Assembly (NCBI GenBank): GCA_019454045.1
Contig: SKCR01031870.1
Span: 1-64,000 of the forward strand
Source of the DNA: Zanthoxylum bungeanum
Taxonomy: Eukaryota > Streptophyta > Magnoliopsida > Sapindales > Rutaceae
Length of the DNA stretch: 64,000 nt
Reading direction: 5' to 3'
The notes beneath the pieces were generated by a model. That model did no database searches. It was not told the origin of the DNA and saw nothing but the letters and a program-made list of their open reading frames with translations. Made by a program: the position numbers and the translations under genes. This document shows, piece after piece, positions 22,396 through 34,642 of this stretch. Position 1 is the first letter of the stretch, and every line of letters begins with the position of its first letter.

Positions 22396-24826
22396 TGTTG
22401 GGGTTGGTGCTCACAACGCCAATTCTCGGTTTTATTTCTGTGTAAATACTTCTATAAAAGATATTATTATGAATATATATGCAGTTTCTTTAATATAATG
22501 AATCTTATAATATGGTAAAGACGTAATGACCTTATAATGATTAGTCATGATACAGTTGCAAAAGCGTCGCAACGGACATTGAGTAGTATCATGACGTTGT
22601 CATTCTCAGACAGTTCCTGGTCAAGGTTTACACTACTTGGTCAGTATAGTAAACCCGTTGAGACTGCTACAAGTCGTATACTGGAATATATGATTCCAAT
22701 GGTTTCTCAATGAACCATAAGTCTTGGAGACTAGTATAGACCTGTAGGTGTTTATAGCGAATAAACACTGAACGACTCACCAAATATTCTTAATGGATGG
22801 TACACCAGCGTCAATAAGAATCTTCTTGGGTTGAGTAGCACTTGTGATTCTTAGACTTGAGATGCCATTGTGGGAACATGAGACATCTTCTACACTTAGA
22901 TGGCAGTCACGTCACCGATCTATTTAGATCAGACCTCCGTCTGTTCGTTGGGTGTAGATAGATCCTCAGGGTGTCCTATGTGTATCAAGATAGGATCCGC
23001 CAGTTCTGTGTAACAGAGCATAGGTAGTCCATATAATTAGCAATCAGATAAAACCATGGGCCCGTGGTAAAGTTTAAGAAGCTAGTTCTAAACATTCTTA
23101 TGAGATTGCTAATAGAATAGTCGACTGGATAATCCCCATAGAGATTTGACGTTTACATCTATATCTCTGGGATACATCTGGATACCTGTGACGGAGGAAT
23201 TAAACATTTGCCATGACCTCGACCTGTATGATTCAGCCAGATTATCTGTGATCGTCATAATTTACGGGTGGATAAATTATGGACACGAAATTGGATTTCG
23301 TGACGGATATACCTGAATCTAGAGAGTCTCAATAATGAAATAAACTCGTAGAGCACTAGAGCAACATTAATAAATAATATTGATTGTTTATAAAGTCGTT
23401 TAAAGGTTAAACGCAAAATACATGTGTATGGACCCGATAGTCATTTCTTTAATTGTTGTGTATTTACATTTAATACTTGATTATTTTAAATACACATTAA
23501 TTAAATATCAAATTGAGATATTTGACTTATATCATAAATGAATATATGTATTTGATATTTAATGTAAATATAATACATATATTTAAGATATTTGTATTTA
23601 ATTAATTAATTAATTATTTAATTGTTAAATGATTAATATAATTAAAATATAAATATCTTAACTTTAGATATTTGTTTGAAATGATTAAAGTTACCTTTGT
23701 TGACTTTGTTTAATATATTTAAAGTTGTTTTTAGATATTTAATTTACTTTATCAAATGATTATGAAATGAAATTGAAATGAAAAATTGATTTATTAATGC
23801 TTGTTGAATTCGGCCAAGGCCAAGTTGCACAAGTATAAATTGTTTTCATTTGCTTTTCATTTGATAACCTAATACATTTCACAAAATATAAATCTCCATT
23901 GAAGAAGCTAAAGGAACCTTGAGCAAAAGAAAGAAAAATAAAAAAGCTTGGAATTTAGTAAGTTTCTCAAACTTGCTAATTTAGTAAGTTTCTCAAACTT
24001 GCTCTTAGTAAGGAATTTATTCCTTAGGTTCTAGGCTTTAATATATGATATTCTTAGGATGTTTCTTTCTTTGTTCCTTGTGGTTTTTGTTGATGGAAGT
24101 TTTGGTGAAGTGTGAAGCATGTGTAATGAAGGAAGTGTATAACTATTGTAGTAATAAGCATTCTTTTAAGGTTTTGGAAACCATGTTGCTAATCTAGAGT
24201 TGTTGATCCACTCTAAGATGACCTAGATTTGATCTTGAGTTGTTTCGTTGTGTTCAGACTTGGATTGGATGTAAGAAATATGATTGAAGTAATTGATTTA
24301 GTGTATTTGGTCTAATTTGTCCAATTTGTGGAAATTGAAAAATTAGGGTTTATAACTAATTCCAAATTTAGGGCTTTTCATTTATGTTGTGAATTTGGGT
24401 GTTTATATGATGCACAAAGTTTCATGTTGATTGGATTACATTTGGATGTGTTTTGAAGCATGAAATGACAAATGGTACATTATGGCACTTTAAGTGCATT
24501 CGGCCATGATAATGATTTTTGGGGATTTTGGTTCTTTTGGTGTTTTGATGATTCAAGCATGCTAAGTTCATCCTAGAAATCATTTAGAATCATTCAAAAT
24601 TGATTTGATCAATTTCGGACTAAAATGATAAAGTACCAATACAAGGGTAATTCGGTAAATTCACTTGAATATGATTCATTTGAATTTTAATTTCATAATT
24701 TGATTATTGGACAATTAAATAAATATGTTTATTTAATTAATTCGAGAAAAAATTTTGAAATTGGAAAATACGATTTTCACCGCTTCCGCTGCGTTACCGG
24801 ATTCAGCCCCTAGAAAAACCCCTTAA
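22396..24826 (+). repeat. 5' LTR of E1
   Basis: 2431 bp, unusually long for copia. Compared with its partner it has a tandem duplication of about 25 bp near 23955-24003. It also keeps about 40 bp near 23310-23350 that the right LTR lacks. Short ORFs inside it are not conserved. Confidence 0.92.
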
Positions 24827-24829
24827 AAA

Positions 24830-24841
24830 TGGTATCAGAGC
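24830..24841 (+). other. Primer binding site of E1 (iMet tRNA)
   Basis: TGGTATCAGAGC three bases after the LTR, complementary to the 3' end of plant initiator Met tRNA. Confidence 0.9.
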
Positions 24842-25576
24842 GAGTCTGATTCTAGGCCGTTTAAAATTATTAGCTTTATTTAAATCATCTATTCTTGACT
24901 TTATACATGCTTATTAGAAACTGAATTGGTTAGATTTAGGGTGTATGGCACTTAACGGAAAAATCCCTAATTAATAAGGTTTTAATGTAACTATGTATTT
25001 GATGCATGTTATATGGTCCGTCTTGTCAATACGGTTTATGAATACTTCTCCGTGACTACATCTGAGACCGTGCCTCTGCTGTGAGGGTGTAGCCGATAGA
25101 GATTTATTCATACCGGATGTATATCAGATACTAGATAAATTCAAGCGAAAGTGGAATTCTGAACGTGCCCTAGCTGTCAGGATTACGTAAGTAACTTGAG
25201 TTTATCATTGACAAGTTTAACCTTGGTACGTCTCCTTGTGGGCCTGCCTTCGCAGCGACAACGAGAAAAGACTAGGACTGGAAACTTAGGAGTCACCATT
25301 GAGTGATTGACAAATGAGTTGTCTACCTGATGAATATACGTAGGCGAGACCGTGCCTTGCTGTGAGCTGAAATATATTCACGGGGTCCACTTTTCACTAT
25401 TAGTATTTAATTTAATTATTAAATATTTGTATTCTGTTTGGGGATTACAGTATTGCATGATTTAGTGGGAGAGGCATATTAGATTAAAAATCCATGATCT
25501 AGTTTATGCTTTGATATTATATGAAACTGCTTTATTTCTGCTAACCGTTTTTCGTGATCTATATGATAGATTTACG
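24842..25576 (+). other. 5' leader of E1
   Basis: About 735 bases between primer site and gag ATG with no long ORF. The word GAGACCGTGCC...GCTGTGAG occurs twice (near 25063 and 25349). Both copies recur at the same places in E2, so the repeat is an ancestral feature of the leader. Confidence 0.65.
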
Positions 25577-26692
25577 ATGGCGAGACAATCCACAAATCAG
25601 TTTGCGCGTATGCTTGATGCGAACAAACTAAAAGGCGCTGAGAACTTTACAGACTGGGAAATGGACTTGAGGATTGTCCTCGACTCCGAAAAGCTGGGAT
25701 ATGTACTTGAGGGTCCGTTACCCCTTGCAATGGGTGCGGATGCTACGGAAGAGGAACGCCGAGTTTTTGAAACTTGGAAGGATGATGATTTAAGGGTTAA
25801 ATCATACATCCTCAATTCTCTCTCTCCAAAACTCAAGCAACAATACTATGGTATGGTTGATTCATATAGTATGATGACGCGATTGAGATAATCGTTTGAG
25901 AATCAAGAACAAGTGATTGTTCACAAAGTCGCCATGGAACTGTTCCATGCGTGTCTGGATGAGGGGCAAGCTGTTAGCCCACATGTTCTCCAAATGATCG
26001 ATTTGATTGATCAATTGAGGCAACATAATCTCATCTTGAATGACATTCTCGGGAGGAGTGTCATTCTTGGTTCACTTCTAGCTTCATTCCGCCAGTTTGT
26101 GATGTACTTCAACATGCACGGGACTGTCTGTACCTACCATGAGCTACATAGGATGTTGCTCACGGCAGAAGAGGACCTTAGGAATGGATTACCGACTCGC
26201 CCTCCTAGATCTACTTCTCTTTCTGCTTCTTCCCAAGGAATGTCCAAGGGAAAGAACAAGAAAGGCAAGAAGAAGAAGAAGACAGTTGGCCCTCAACAGC
26301 AGACAAAGATAGCCAAGCCCAAAAGGGCTTCTGAAGACAAATGCCACCACTGCGGCAAAGTCGGGCACTGGAAGAGGAACTGTCCAGACTACATTTTCCT
26401 GATCAGGAGGGAGAGAGCATCGACATCAGGTACTTTTATTTTTCCAGTTATTGATATATCTTTGGCTTGTGAAACCGTTACATCCAACTGGATTTTAGAT
26501 TCTGCTTGTCCCATTCACATTTGCAATTCGTTGCAGGTGCTGAAGGAAAATAGGAGGCTGAAGCCTGGAGAGATGCAGTTACGATTCGGGAGTGGAGACT
26601 CACTGGATGCAGTTGCAGTGGGAGTATGCGAGATCTCATTGCCGAATGGGACACTTTTGTTAAATGAATGCTTTTTGTGCCTGGATATGTAG
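25577..26692 (+). pseudogene. E1 Gag-protease
   Basis: ATG at 25577 opens MARQSTNQFARML and a UBN2-type Gag domain (ENFTDWEMDLRIVL). TAA at 25889-25891 replaces the CAA present in E2, then the same frame continues to 26692. It contains a Lys-rich linker, the CCHC knuckle CHHCGKVGHWKRNC, and a protease site NWILDSACPIHICNS, with DSA where many copia elements have DSG or DTG. A frameshift near 26670 ends the frame. Confidence 0.88.
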
Positions 26693-27735
26693 CTACTATT
26701 ATATCCCTTTTGTATTAGATACAGAAGGCTTTTGTATTAATATTAAGAACAGTTCTTTGTATTTATATGATAAGAATAATATTCAGATCCTTTGTTGTCC
26801 AAATAAGCATGGTCATTATACACTGCAAACATCAAAAGATATATTAAGTTCTGGAATTAATAAACGTAGATTACCTGAAGTTAATAATACTGAACTATGG
26901 CATATGCGGCTAGGTCACATTGGCGCTAAACGCCTTAACCAAATGGTTAGGAATGGTTTGATACCAGATCTCACCATTGAATCCTATCTAACCTGTGAAT
27001 CCTGTATTCAAAATACCAAAGCCCCATTTTCTGGTGTTGGACACCACGCCACTAACTTACTGGAACTCGTACATTCTGATGTATGTGGTCCACTAAGTCA
27101 AACTGCTCACAGTGGTTATTCATACTTCGTTACCTTTACCGATGATCTGTCACGGTACGGTTATGTCTATTTGATGCGACATAAATCAGAAACTTTGAAA
27201 AGTTCAAAGAATTCCGAAATGAAGTAGAAAAACAAACTGGTAAATATATTAATGCCTTCGATCTGATCGAGGTGGCGAATATATGAGTGGTGAGTTCATG
27301 GATTATATGAAAGAGAATAGGATTCTCGGTCAATATACTCCTCCAGGTACCCCACAACACAATGGAGTATTCTGAGAGGAGAAATCGGACTTTATTGGAT
27401 ATGGTCCGATCAATCTTGAGTTTCAAAGATTTGCCCTATAATTTATGGGGCTACTCTCTCTTAATCGTCGCACATCTTTTGAATAAGATTCCTTCAAAGG
27501 CTGTTCCTACAACACCGTATGAGATATGGTTCGGTAGGAGACCAAATCTTAATTATATTAAGGTTTGGGTTTGTCCTGCCTATGTCAGGGTGACTCAGCA
27601 AAATAAGCTTTCGCCTCGAGGGCAAAAGTTTAGGTTTGTTGGATATCCTCCGAATACGAGGGGATATCTGTTCTATGAAACGAGCATCGAAATGTATTCG
27701 TAGCTCGCTTCGTAAAATTTCTAGAAGTAGAATTT
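26664..27735 (+). pseudogene. E1 integrase region, frameshifted
   Basis: 26664-27227 holds the pre-integrase zinc module (ELWHMRLGHIGAKRLNQ; CESC) and the integrase core start (LVHSDVCGPL, FTDDLSRYGYVY). A frameshift near 27190 and another near 27362 separate the part with RRNRTLLDMVRSIL and the C-terminal block to 27703. A third shift near 27675-27705 leads into the RT frame. The core Asp residues are visible and the Glu block is in the broken part. Confidence 0.85.
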
Positions 27736-29496
27736 TTGTCAGAAGGTGGTGATCATAGACAGGTTGTGCTTGATGAAGTACAACCTGAAAACAACGAACC
27801 AACAGAGGAACCTGAAGTTCAAGTAGATGAAGGACCTTCAACACATACACTCCGTAGGTCGGAAAGGGTATCCAGACCTCCTGAACGCTTGTATTTGATA
27901 CAAGAAAAGAGTCTGGATGTTCTCTTAGTAGAAGAGACAGATCCTTTCACCTATAGAGAATCGATGTTGGACATCGACTCCGTGAAATGGCAAAATGCCA
28001 TGAAATCCGAGATAGACTCAATGCAGCATAATCAAGTTTGGGACTTGGTTCCGCTTCCCGAAGGAATTGTTCCTATCGGTTGTAAATGGGTTCAAAAGAG
28101 GAAGCGCGGGCCTGACGGTAAGGTTGAAACTTACAAGGCCCGACTGGTAGCAAAAGGTTACACGCAGCGACCTGGCGTCGACTACGATGAGACTTTTTCA
28201 CCGATTGCAATGCTTAAGTCTATTCAGATTTTGCTTTCTATAGCTGCGTATCATGACTATGAGATTTGGAAAATGGATGTCAAAACGGCTTTTCTAAATG
28301 GATTTCTTGATGAAGAAATCTATATGGAACAGCCGGAAGGTTTTGCATCCAGCGAAAACTCGGGTATGGTATGTAAGCTTAAGAAGTCCATTTATGGGCT
28401 TAAACAAGCTTCACGAAGTTGGAATCTTCGATTCGACGAGATTATCAGATCTTCTAGTTTTCTCAAGAATTCAGAAGAGTCTTGTGTGTATCAGAAGGCC
28501 AGTGGGAGCATGGTCGTATTTTTAGTCCTATATGTTGATGACATCCTAATCATTGGGAATGATTTAGGCATGTTACAAAGCGTCAAAGCATACCTCTGTA
28601 AGAATTTCTCCATGAAGGACCTGGGAGAGGCTTCCTATGTTTTAGGGATAAAACTCTATAGAGATAGACAAAGGAGGCTGATTGGGTTATCCCAATCAAC
28701 GTACATAGATAAGATCTTGGAACGGTATAATTTTGGTAACTGTAAGACAGCAAACATATCGTTCAGACATGGGATTCATCTTTTAAAGAAGATGTGTCCA
28801 CAAACAGAAGATGAGAAGGTTAGAATGTCTAGCCAACCTTATGCTTCGTGTTTGGGTAGCATAATGTATGTCATGTTATGTACAAAGCCTGATATCAGTT
28901 TCGCTGTTAGCGTAACTAGTAGATGTCAGTCTAACCCAGGTAATGACCATTGGATGGCCATTAAACATATCATCAAGTATCTTAAAGGTACTAAGGATAA
29001 GTTAATAATTTATGGAGGAAACGAACTGCAAGTTAATGGGTATACAGACTCTGATTTTCAATCGGATCCCGATGATAGAAAGTCTACATCTGGATTTGTC
29101 TTTACCCTTAACGGATGTACAGTTTGTTGGAAGAGTTCCAAGCAGGGATCAACAGCTGATTCCACCACTGAGGCGGAATACATTGCAGCTTCTGAAGCCG
29201 CAAAAGAGGCTGTGTGGATAAAGAATTTTGTCACAGAATTGGGAGTTGTCCCAAGTATCGAGAATGCGATTCCGTTATACTGTGATAATACTGGAGCCAT
29301 TGCGCAAGCAAAGGAACCAAGGGCGCATCAGAAGTCGAAGCATGTGGAACGCAAGTACCACATCATTCGAGAGATTGTGTCACGAGGGGATATTGTCGTG
29401 TGCAAGGTACCGAGTGAAGATAATGTAGCAGACCCGCTGACGAAGGCCATACCTCCGAAGTTGTTTGATAAACACGTGGAGTGTTATTGGCACTAG
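27736..29496 (+). pseudogene. E1 reverse transcriptase-RNase H, open for 586 codons
   Basis: Linker, then the RT with WVQKRKRGPDGKVETYKARL, MDVKTAFLNGFLDEEIYMEQ, the catalytic YVDDILIIGND, and the thumb MKDLGEASYVLGIKL. RNase H follows with YTDSDFQSDPDDRKSTSGF, the TEAEYIAASEAAKEAVWIK block, YCDNTGAI and a C-terminal PLTKAIPPKLF. This segment has no stop, so the catalytic domains could still be read if translated, but the normal product is one polyprotein and upstream frames are broken. It is the best preserved transposon coding segment in the window. Confidence 0.88.
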
Positions 29497-29512
29497 AGCA
29501 AGTGGGAGTTTT
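29497..29512 (+). other. Polypurine tract of E1
   Basis: GAGCAAGTGGGAG then T-run directly before the 3' LTR; the same tract occurs in E2 at 61847-61862. Confidence 0.75.
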
Positions 29513-31884
29513 TGTTGGGGTTGGTGCTCACAGCGCCAATTTCCGGTTGTATTTCTGTGTAAATACTTCTGTAAAAGATTATTATTATGAATAATATATG
29601 CAGTTTCTTTAATATAATGAATCTTATAATATGGTAAAGACGTAATGACCTTAGAATGATTAGTCATGATACAGTTGCAAAAGCGTCGCAACGGACATTG
29701 ATAGTATCATGACGTTGTCATTCTCAGACAGTTCCTGATCAAGGTTTACACTACTTGGTCAGTATAGTAAACCCGTTGAGACCGGTACAAGTCGTATACT
29801 GGAATATATGATTCCAATGGTTTCTCAATGAACCATAAGTCTTGGAGACTAGTATAGACCTGTAGGTATTTATAACGGATAAACACTGAACGACTCACCG
29901 AAGATTCTTAATGGATGGTACACCAGCGTCAATAAGAATCTTCTTGGTTGAGTAGCACTTGTGATTCTTAGACTTGAGATGCCATTGTGGGCACATGAGA
30001 CATCTTCTACACTTAGATGGCAGTCACGTCACCGATCTATTTAGATCAGACCCCCGCCTGTTCGTTGGGTGTAGATAGATCCTCATGGTGTCCTATGTGT
30101 ATCAAGATAGGATCCGTCAGTTCTGTGTAACAGAGCATAGGTAGTCCATATAATTAGCAATCAGATAAAACCATGGGCCCGTGGTAAAGTTTAAAAGCTA
30201 GTTCTAAATATTTTTATGAGATTGCTACCAGAATAGTCGACTGGATAATCCCCATAGAGATTTGACGTTTACATCTATATCTCTGGGATACATCTGGATA
30301 CCTGTGACGGAGGAATTAAACATTTGCCATGACCTCGACCTGTATGATTCAGCCAGATTATCCGTGATCGTCATAATTTACTGGTGGATAAATTATGGAC
30401 ACGAAATTGGATTTCGTGACGGATAGTAGAGCACTAGAGCAACATTAATAAATAATATTGATTGTTTATAAAGTCGTTTAAAGGTTAAACGCAAAATACA
30501 TGTGTAGGGACCCGATAGTCATTTCTTTAATTGTTGTGTATTTACATTTAATACTTGATTATTTTAAATACACATTAATTAAATGTCAAGTTGAGATATT
30601 TGACTTATATCATAAATGAATATATGTATTTGATATTTAATGTAAATATAATACATATATTTAAGATATTTGTATTTAATTAATTAATTAATTATTTAAT
30701 TGTTAAATGATTAATATAATTAAAATATAAATATCTTAACTTTAGATATTTATTTTGAAATGATTAAAGTTACCTTTGTTGACTTTGTTAAATATCTTTA
30801 AAGTTATTTTTAGATATTTAATTTACTTTATCAAATGATTATGAAATGAAATTGAAATGAAAATTTGATATATTAATGCTTGTTGAATTCGGCCAAGGCC
30901 AAGTTGCACAAGTATAAATTGTTTTCATTTGCTTTTCATTTGATAACCTAATACATTTCACAAAATATAAATCTCCATTGAAGAAGCTAAAGGAACCTTG
31001 AGCAAAAGAAAGAAAAATCAAAAAACTTGGAAATTTAGTAAGTTTCTCAAACTTGCTATTAGTAAGGAATTTGTTCCTTAGGTTCTAGGCTTTAATATAT
31101 GATATTCTTAGGATGTGTCTTTCTTTGTTCCTTGTGGTTTTTATTGATGGAAGTTTTGGTGAAGTGTGAAGCATGTGTAATGAAGGAAGTGTATAACTAT
31201 TGTAGTAATAAGCATTCTTTTAAGGTTTTGGAAACCATGTTGCTAATCTAGAGTTGTTGATCCACTCTAAGATGACATAGATTTGATCTTGAGTTGTTTC
31301 ATTGTGTTGAGACTTGGATTGGATGTAAGAAAGATGATTGAAGTAATTGATTTAGTGTATTTGGTCTAATTTGCCCAATTTATGGAAATTGAAAAATTAG
31401 GGTTTATAACTAATTCAAAATTTGGGGCTTTTCATTTATGTTGTGCATTTGGGTGTGTATATGATGCACATAAAGTTTCATGTTGATTGGATTACATTTG
31501 GATGTGTTTTGAAGCATGAAATGACAAATGGTACATTATGGCACCTTAAGGTGCATTCGGCCAGGATGATGATTTTTGGGGATTTTGGTTCTTTTGGTGT
31601 TTTGATGATTCAAGCATGCTAAGTTCATCCTAGAAATCATTTAGAATCATTCAAAATTGATTTGATCAATTTCGGACTAAAATGGACAAAGTACCAATAC
31701 AAGGGTAATTCGGTAAATTCACTTGAATATGATTCATTTGAATTTTAATTTCATAATTTGATTATTGGACAATTAAATAAATATGTTTATTTAATTAATC
31801 CGAGAAAAAGTTTTGAAATCGGAAAATACGATTTCCACCGCTTCCGCTGCGTTACCGGATTCAGCCCCTAGAAAAACCCCTTCA
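29513..31884 (+). repeat. 3' LTR of E1
   Basis: 2372 bp, matching 22396-24826 with scattered substitutions and the indels noted there. Ends CCCCTTCA against ATAAT. Confidence 0.92.
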
Positions 31885-31889
31885 ATAAT
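31885..31889. repeat. Right target-site duplication of E1 (ATAAT)
   Basis: Exact repeat of 22391-22395. Confidence 0.92.
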
Positions 31890-32887
31890 TGCCTTTAGGA
31901 GAGTCATCACCTTCAGAATCACTGAGTGATGCTACCAAGGCTTTCTTGACTTTAGCCCTAAGGTATGTGGGACACTATGATCTAACGTGCCCATATCCTT
32001 CACATTCATAGCACTGGGCACCACGGGATCTACTATCCATATCCTCTCCAGACTCTCTAATGATATGCTTACTCTCTTTAGGCTCCTCCTCCTTATCCCT
32101 ACTACTATTGTGGCCATTCTTTTTCAGCTTAAGGAATTTCCTTAAATTCTTGGCAACATGGCCAAGTCATGATCCGTAAGGGTATCATCATCACTAGATG
32201 GATCATGAACAACTTCCTTCGTGATCTTCATCACTATAGTTTTAGGCTTTCGATACCCAAGAAGTTTCTTCTCATAAACTTGCAGCTTTCCTATGAGTTC
32301 TTCTAAATCAAGATTATCGAGTCATTGCTTTCCTTGATGGCGGTGATCTTTGGTAGGAATTTATCGGGCATAGATCTAAGGATTTTTCTAACTATCCTAT
32401 TGGTAAGTATAGTCTCACATAGGTTAAAACTAGAGTTAACGATAACGTTAATCTCCGAATAAAACTCATCAAATGGCTCATCATCTTTCATATAGGCAAC
32501 CTCAAACCTAGTGGCTAAATCTTTGAGTCTATTATTTTTAACAGACAGTATGCCCTCATGCACAGTCTACAGGATGTCCCAATCATCATTGGCTATCTCG
32601 TACATGGAGATTCTCCTAAACTCAGCGGAACAAACTGCGCCATGTATAGCATTGACAGTTTTATTGTTCCTATTGCTAGCATCAAATTCGTCCTTGGTCC
32701 AGGTCAATTTGTCTTTAGGGGAAGTGACCTCATCAACAGTAACAATGGGAGGTTTCCACCCGTGTTCAACAGTCATCTACACCCTGTCATCTAAGGACTT
32801 AAGGAACGCCTTCATGCGAACCTTCCAATGTAAATATTATGTGCCATCAAAAAATGGCGAACAATTCAAGGGTTGACTACGTTCCAT
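31890..32887 (-). pseudogene. Element D Gag N-terminal region with zinc knuckle
   Basis: From ATG at 32887 the minus strand reads a Sirevirus-style Gag: a SLDDRV block, the VEHGWKPPIV block near 32760, AIHGAVCSAEFRRIS, then RFEVAYMKDDEPFDEFYSEI and IVRKILRSMPDKF. A CCHC knuckle (CYECEGYGH...C) lies near 31985-32025, with an in-frame stop just before its last Cys. Further stops near 32775-32850 show decay. It lies next to the primer site and is cut by E1 on its 3' side. Confidence 0.8.
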
Positions 32888-32914
32888 AGCTAATGGGTCG
32901 AGGATTGAGTTTAG

Positions 32915-32926
32915 GCTCTGATACCA
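32915..32926 (-). other. Primer binding site of element D (iMet tRNA)
   Basis: Minus strand reads TGGTATCAGAGC, two bases from the 5' LTR end. It fixes the orientation of D. Confidence 0.88.
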
Positions 32927-32928
32927 AT

Positions 32929-34009
32929 TGAAAATACGGGATTATCCTAAGTTCTGACCCTATACAGAATCAATCACAATTAATTGAGACAAGTCCTAAT
33001 TAATATGTCTATGGGAGTCAACAAGCGAACCATAATAAAAATCAATAATATAAATTGTGGAAAAGTAGATCAATCACACAAAATTCAACACAATAATTTT
33101 GGTGACGAAGTGGAAAACTCTTGCGACTAAAAAACCACTCCGAGTATAGGCTACCACCCGAATCCACTATATAGAGAAAAACTTACAGCGATGGTCAAAA
33201 CCTATGGTGGCAATTCCACCGACTCAAGTACCTCAATACTACAAGAACTTAAGGCAACTCATCAAGCCCGCGACCCACGGTTTTCTTCAGAACGTCTGAA
33301 GTCTATAAGTATATTGTATCACCTATGAATCCGAAACTCCGACTACCAAACTTCCACCTTAAGAACTCTGAAGGATTGGGAATTTTAGGTTTGGTTGTGT
33401 TGATGGTTTATCAAAGTTGGAATCACACCATTAATGAAGAAGACAAGAATATAAAGAAGTCTTCAATGGTGGATTCAAAGAGAGTTGAAAGCTTTTAGAG
33501 GATTTGGCTCAAAGGAAATATATTTCAACTAATGGGCAAAGCGGCTAAGGGTTGTATTTATAGGTAGGGTTATGTTTAGGGTTTTGGAAGTTGAAAAGGC
33601 TGAAAATCGCGTTCAGATCGCAGTCGCGTTCGAACGGTTACTCGAACGAAACTCGAACGCGCTCTTTCTGTGAAGACTCGTTCGAACGATAATAGAACGC
33701 ACAACGAATGGATGCTCTCTGGAATGATCGCGTTCGAACCCTCCAAGAATGTGACTCGAACGTTTGCTCTCTAGAATGCTCTCGTTCAAACCCAATAAAG
33801 AACGTGCCACTAACGCCACACATTCGAACCAAATAAAGAACGCAGCACCAACGCCAACTGTTCGAACACTGCAACGAACGCACCACGAATGAATGTGTGA
33901 TGCACAACAGCCAGAAACCGGTCCAATTGCACAAAGCTCTTCATGAAAGATTACAACTCAATTGAACTTGTTTTGTCACGGACACATGCCAATAAAAATG
34001 GAACTAACA
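32929..34009 (-). repeat. 5' LTR of element D
   Basis: 1081 bp, matches 16875-17943, including the GTTCGAAC array at about 33620-33890. Confidence 0.88.
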
Positions 34010-34642
34010 CCTTTCAATATTAGCTCTCATTCAACATGTGATTGTTTTTCAATATAACTCTATAAACACTTATATAAACATATTAGTACAAATATGTTCC
34101 CCCTAACACAAGAGTGATGATATCACAAATTTAATCTCATTCCTATGATTTCCCCCTTTGACATCATCAAAAATGATGAAGAAGAAAAAATTAAACATAG
34201 AGAGATTTAAACCAATTATGTGCATAAAACATATTAAAATTTATAAACAAGCACAACTTTTATTTTCTCTCATTTTGTCATACAATCTAAAACTCATGCA
34301 TATGTAAACATCAAAATCATCCAAGTTATTCCAATATCCATGCATTTCATTTTTAACCAAGTGATCAATGGCAATGCATATTCAATACTAATAATCCAAA
34401 AGGATCACACATATCATAAATGACAATAAGTCATATTTGATACCAATTGAGATTAATAATAAGATAACAATTAAGGTATTTATACATAGTGTTCATACAA
34501 TTTAGCTCAAAATCCCCAATCAATAGCATGTTTCACAATTATGTCCATTACATGTCAAAAAAATAGAACATATTCAAGTAAGGTGGAGGAAACGGTATCA
34601 ATATTTCTGTAACCAAGGATTTTTACCTTTCACCTTTTTCAT
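34010..34642 (-). mobile_element. Sirevirus-like remnant F, 3' portion
   Basis: Noncoding. The plus strand contains ccccctttgacatcatcaaa near 34153, which read on the minus strand is the TTTGATGATGTCAAAGGGGG motif family seen near Sirevirus polypurine tracts. The continuation of the same element is probably 37251-37860, beyond the inserted Gypsy LTR complex. Confidence 0.45.

Larger units (their letters stand above)
22396..31884 (+). mobile_element. Full-length Ty1/copia element E1 with 2.4-kb LTRs, nested in D
   Basis: LTRs at 22396-24826 and 29513-31884 begin TGTTGGGG and end CCCCTTCA (the left copy has AA for the final CA). They are flanked by perfect ATAAT duplications. The primer site TGGTATCAGAGC follows the left LTR at 24830. 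Gag-pol runs 25577-29496 and the polypurine tract is at 29497-29512. Removing E1 with one ATAAT copy rejoins the D gag reading frame, which proves the nesting. The polyprotein has one nonsense codon and at least three frameshifts, while the RT-RNase H part is a single 586-codon open frame. A second family member, E2, starts at 54725. Confidence 0.94.
16875..34009 (-). mobile_element. Element D: Sirevirus-like LTR element lacking pol, split by E1
   Basis: LTRs at 16875-17943 (3') and 32929-34009 (5') are near-identical over about 1.07 kb and begin and end TG...CA. The primer site at 32915-32926 reads TGGTATCAGAGC on the minus strand. The order read leftward is gag N-terminal part, nested element E1, gag C-terminal coiled-coil region, about 1.9 kb noncoding, an env-position ORF, polypurine tract, 3' LTR. 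Without E1 the element is about 7.6 kb. I find no protease, integrase or RT anywhere in it. The gag coiled-coil region and the late extra ORF resemble Sireviruses. The flanks do not give a clean TSD: TCAAT precedes 16875 and recurs 4 bp beyond 34009. Confidence 0.8.

Noticed and set aside
22100..22414. ATG at 22414 as the real start of a new coiled-coil gene
   Set aside because: Its first codons lie in the E1 LTR. The frame is the interior of D gag cut by the insertion.
29380..29691. Minus-strand ORFs across the E1 and E2 LTR starts (also 61604-62041)
   Set aside because: Antisense to RNase H and LTR; conserved only because the element is repeated.
16870..34018. TCAAT as the target-site duplication of element D
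   Set aside because: The left copy abuts the LTR, but the right copy is offset by 4 bp, and the flanks belong to different elements (C and F). Treated as possible coincidence.
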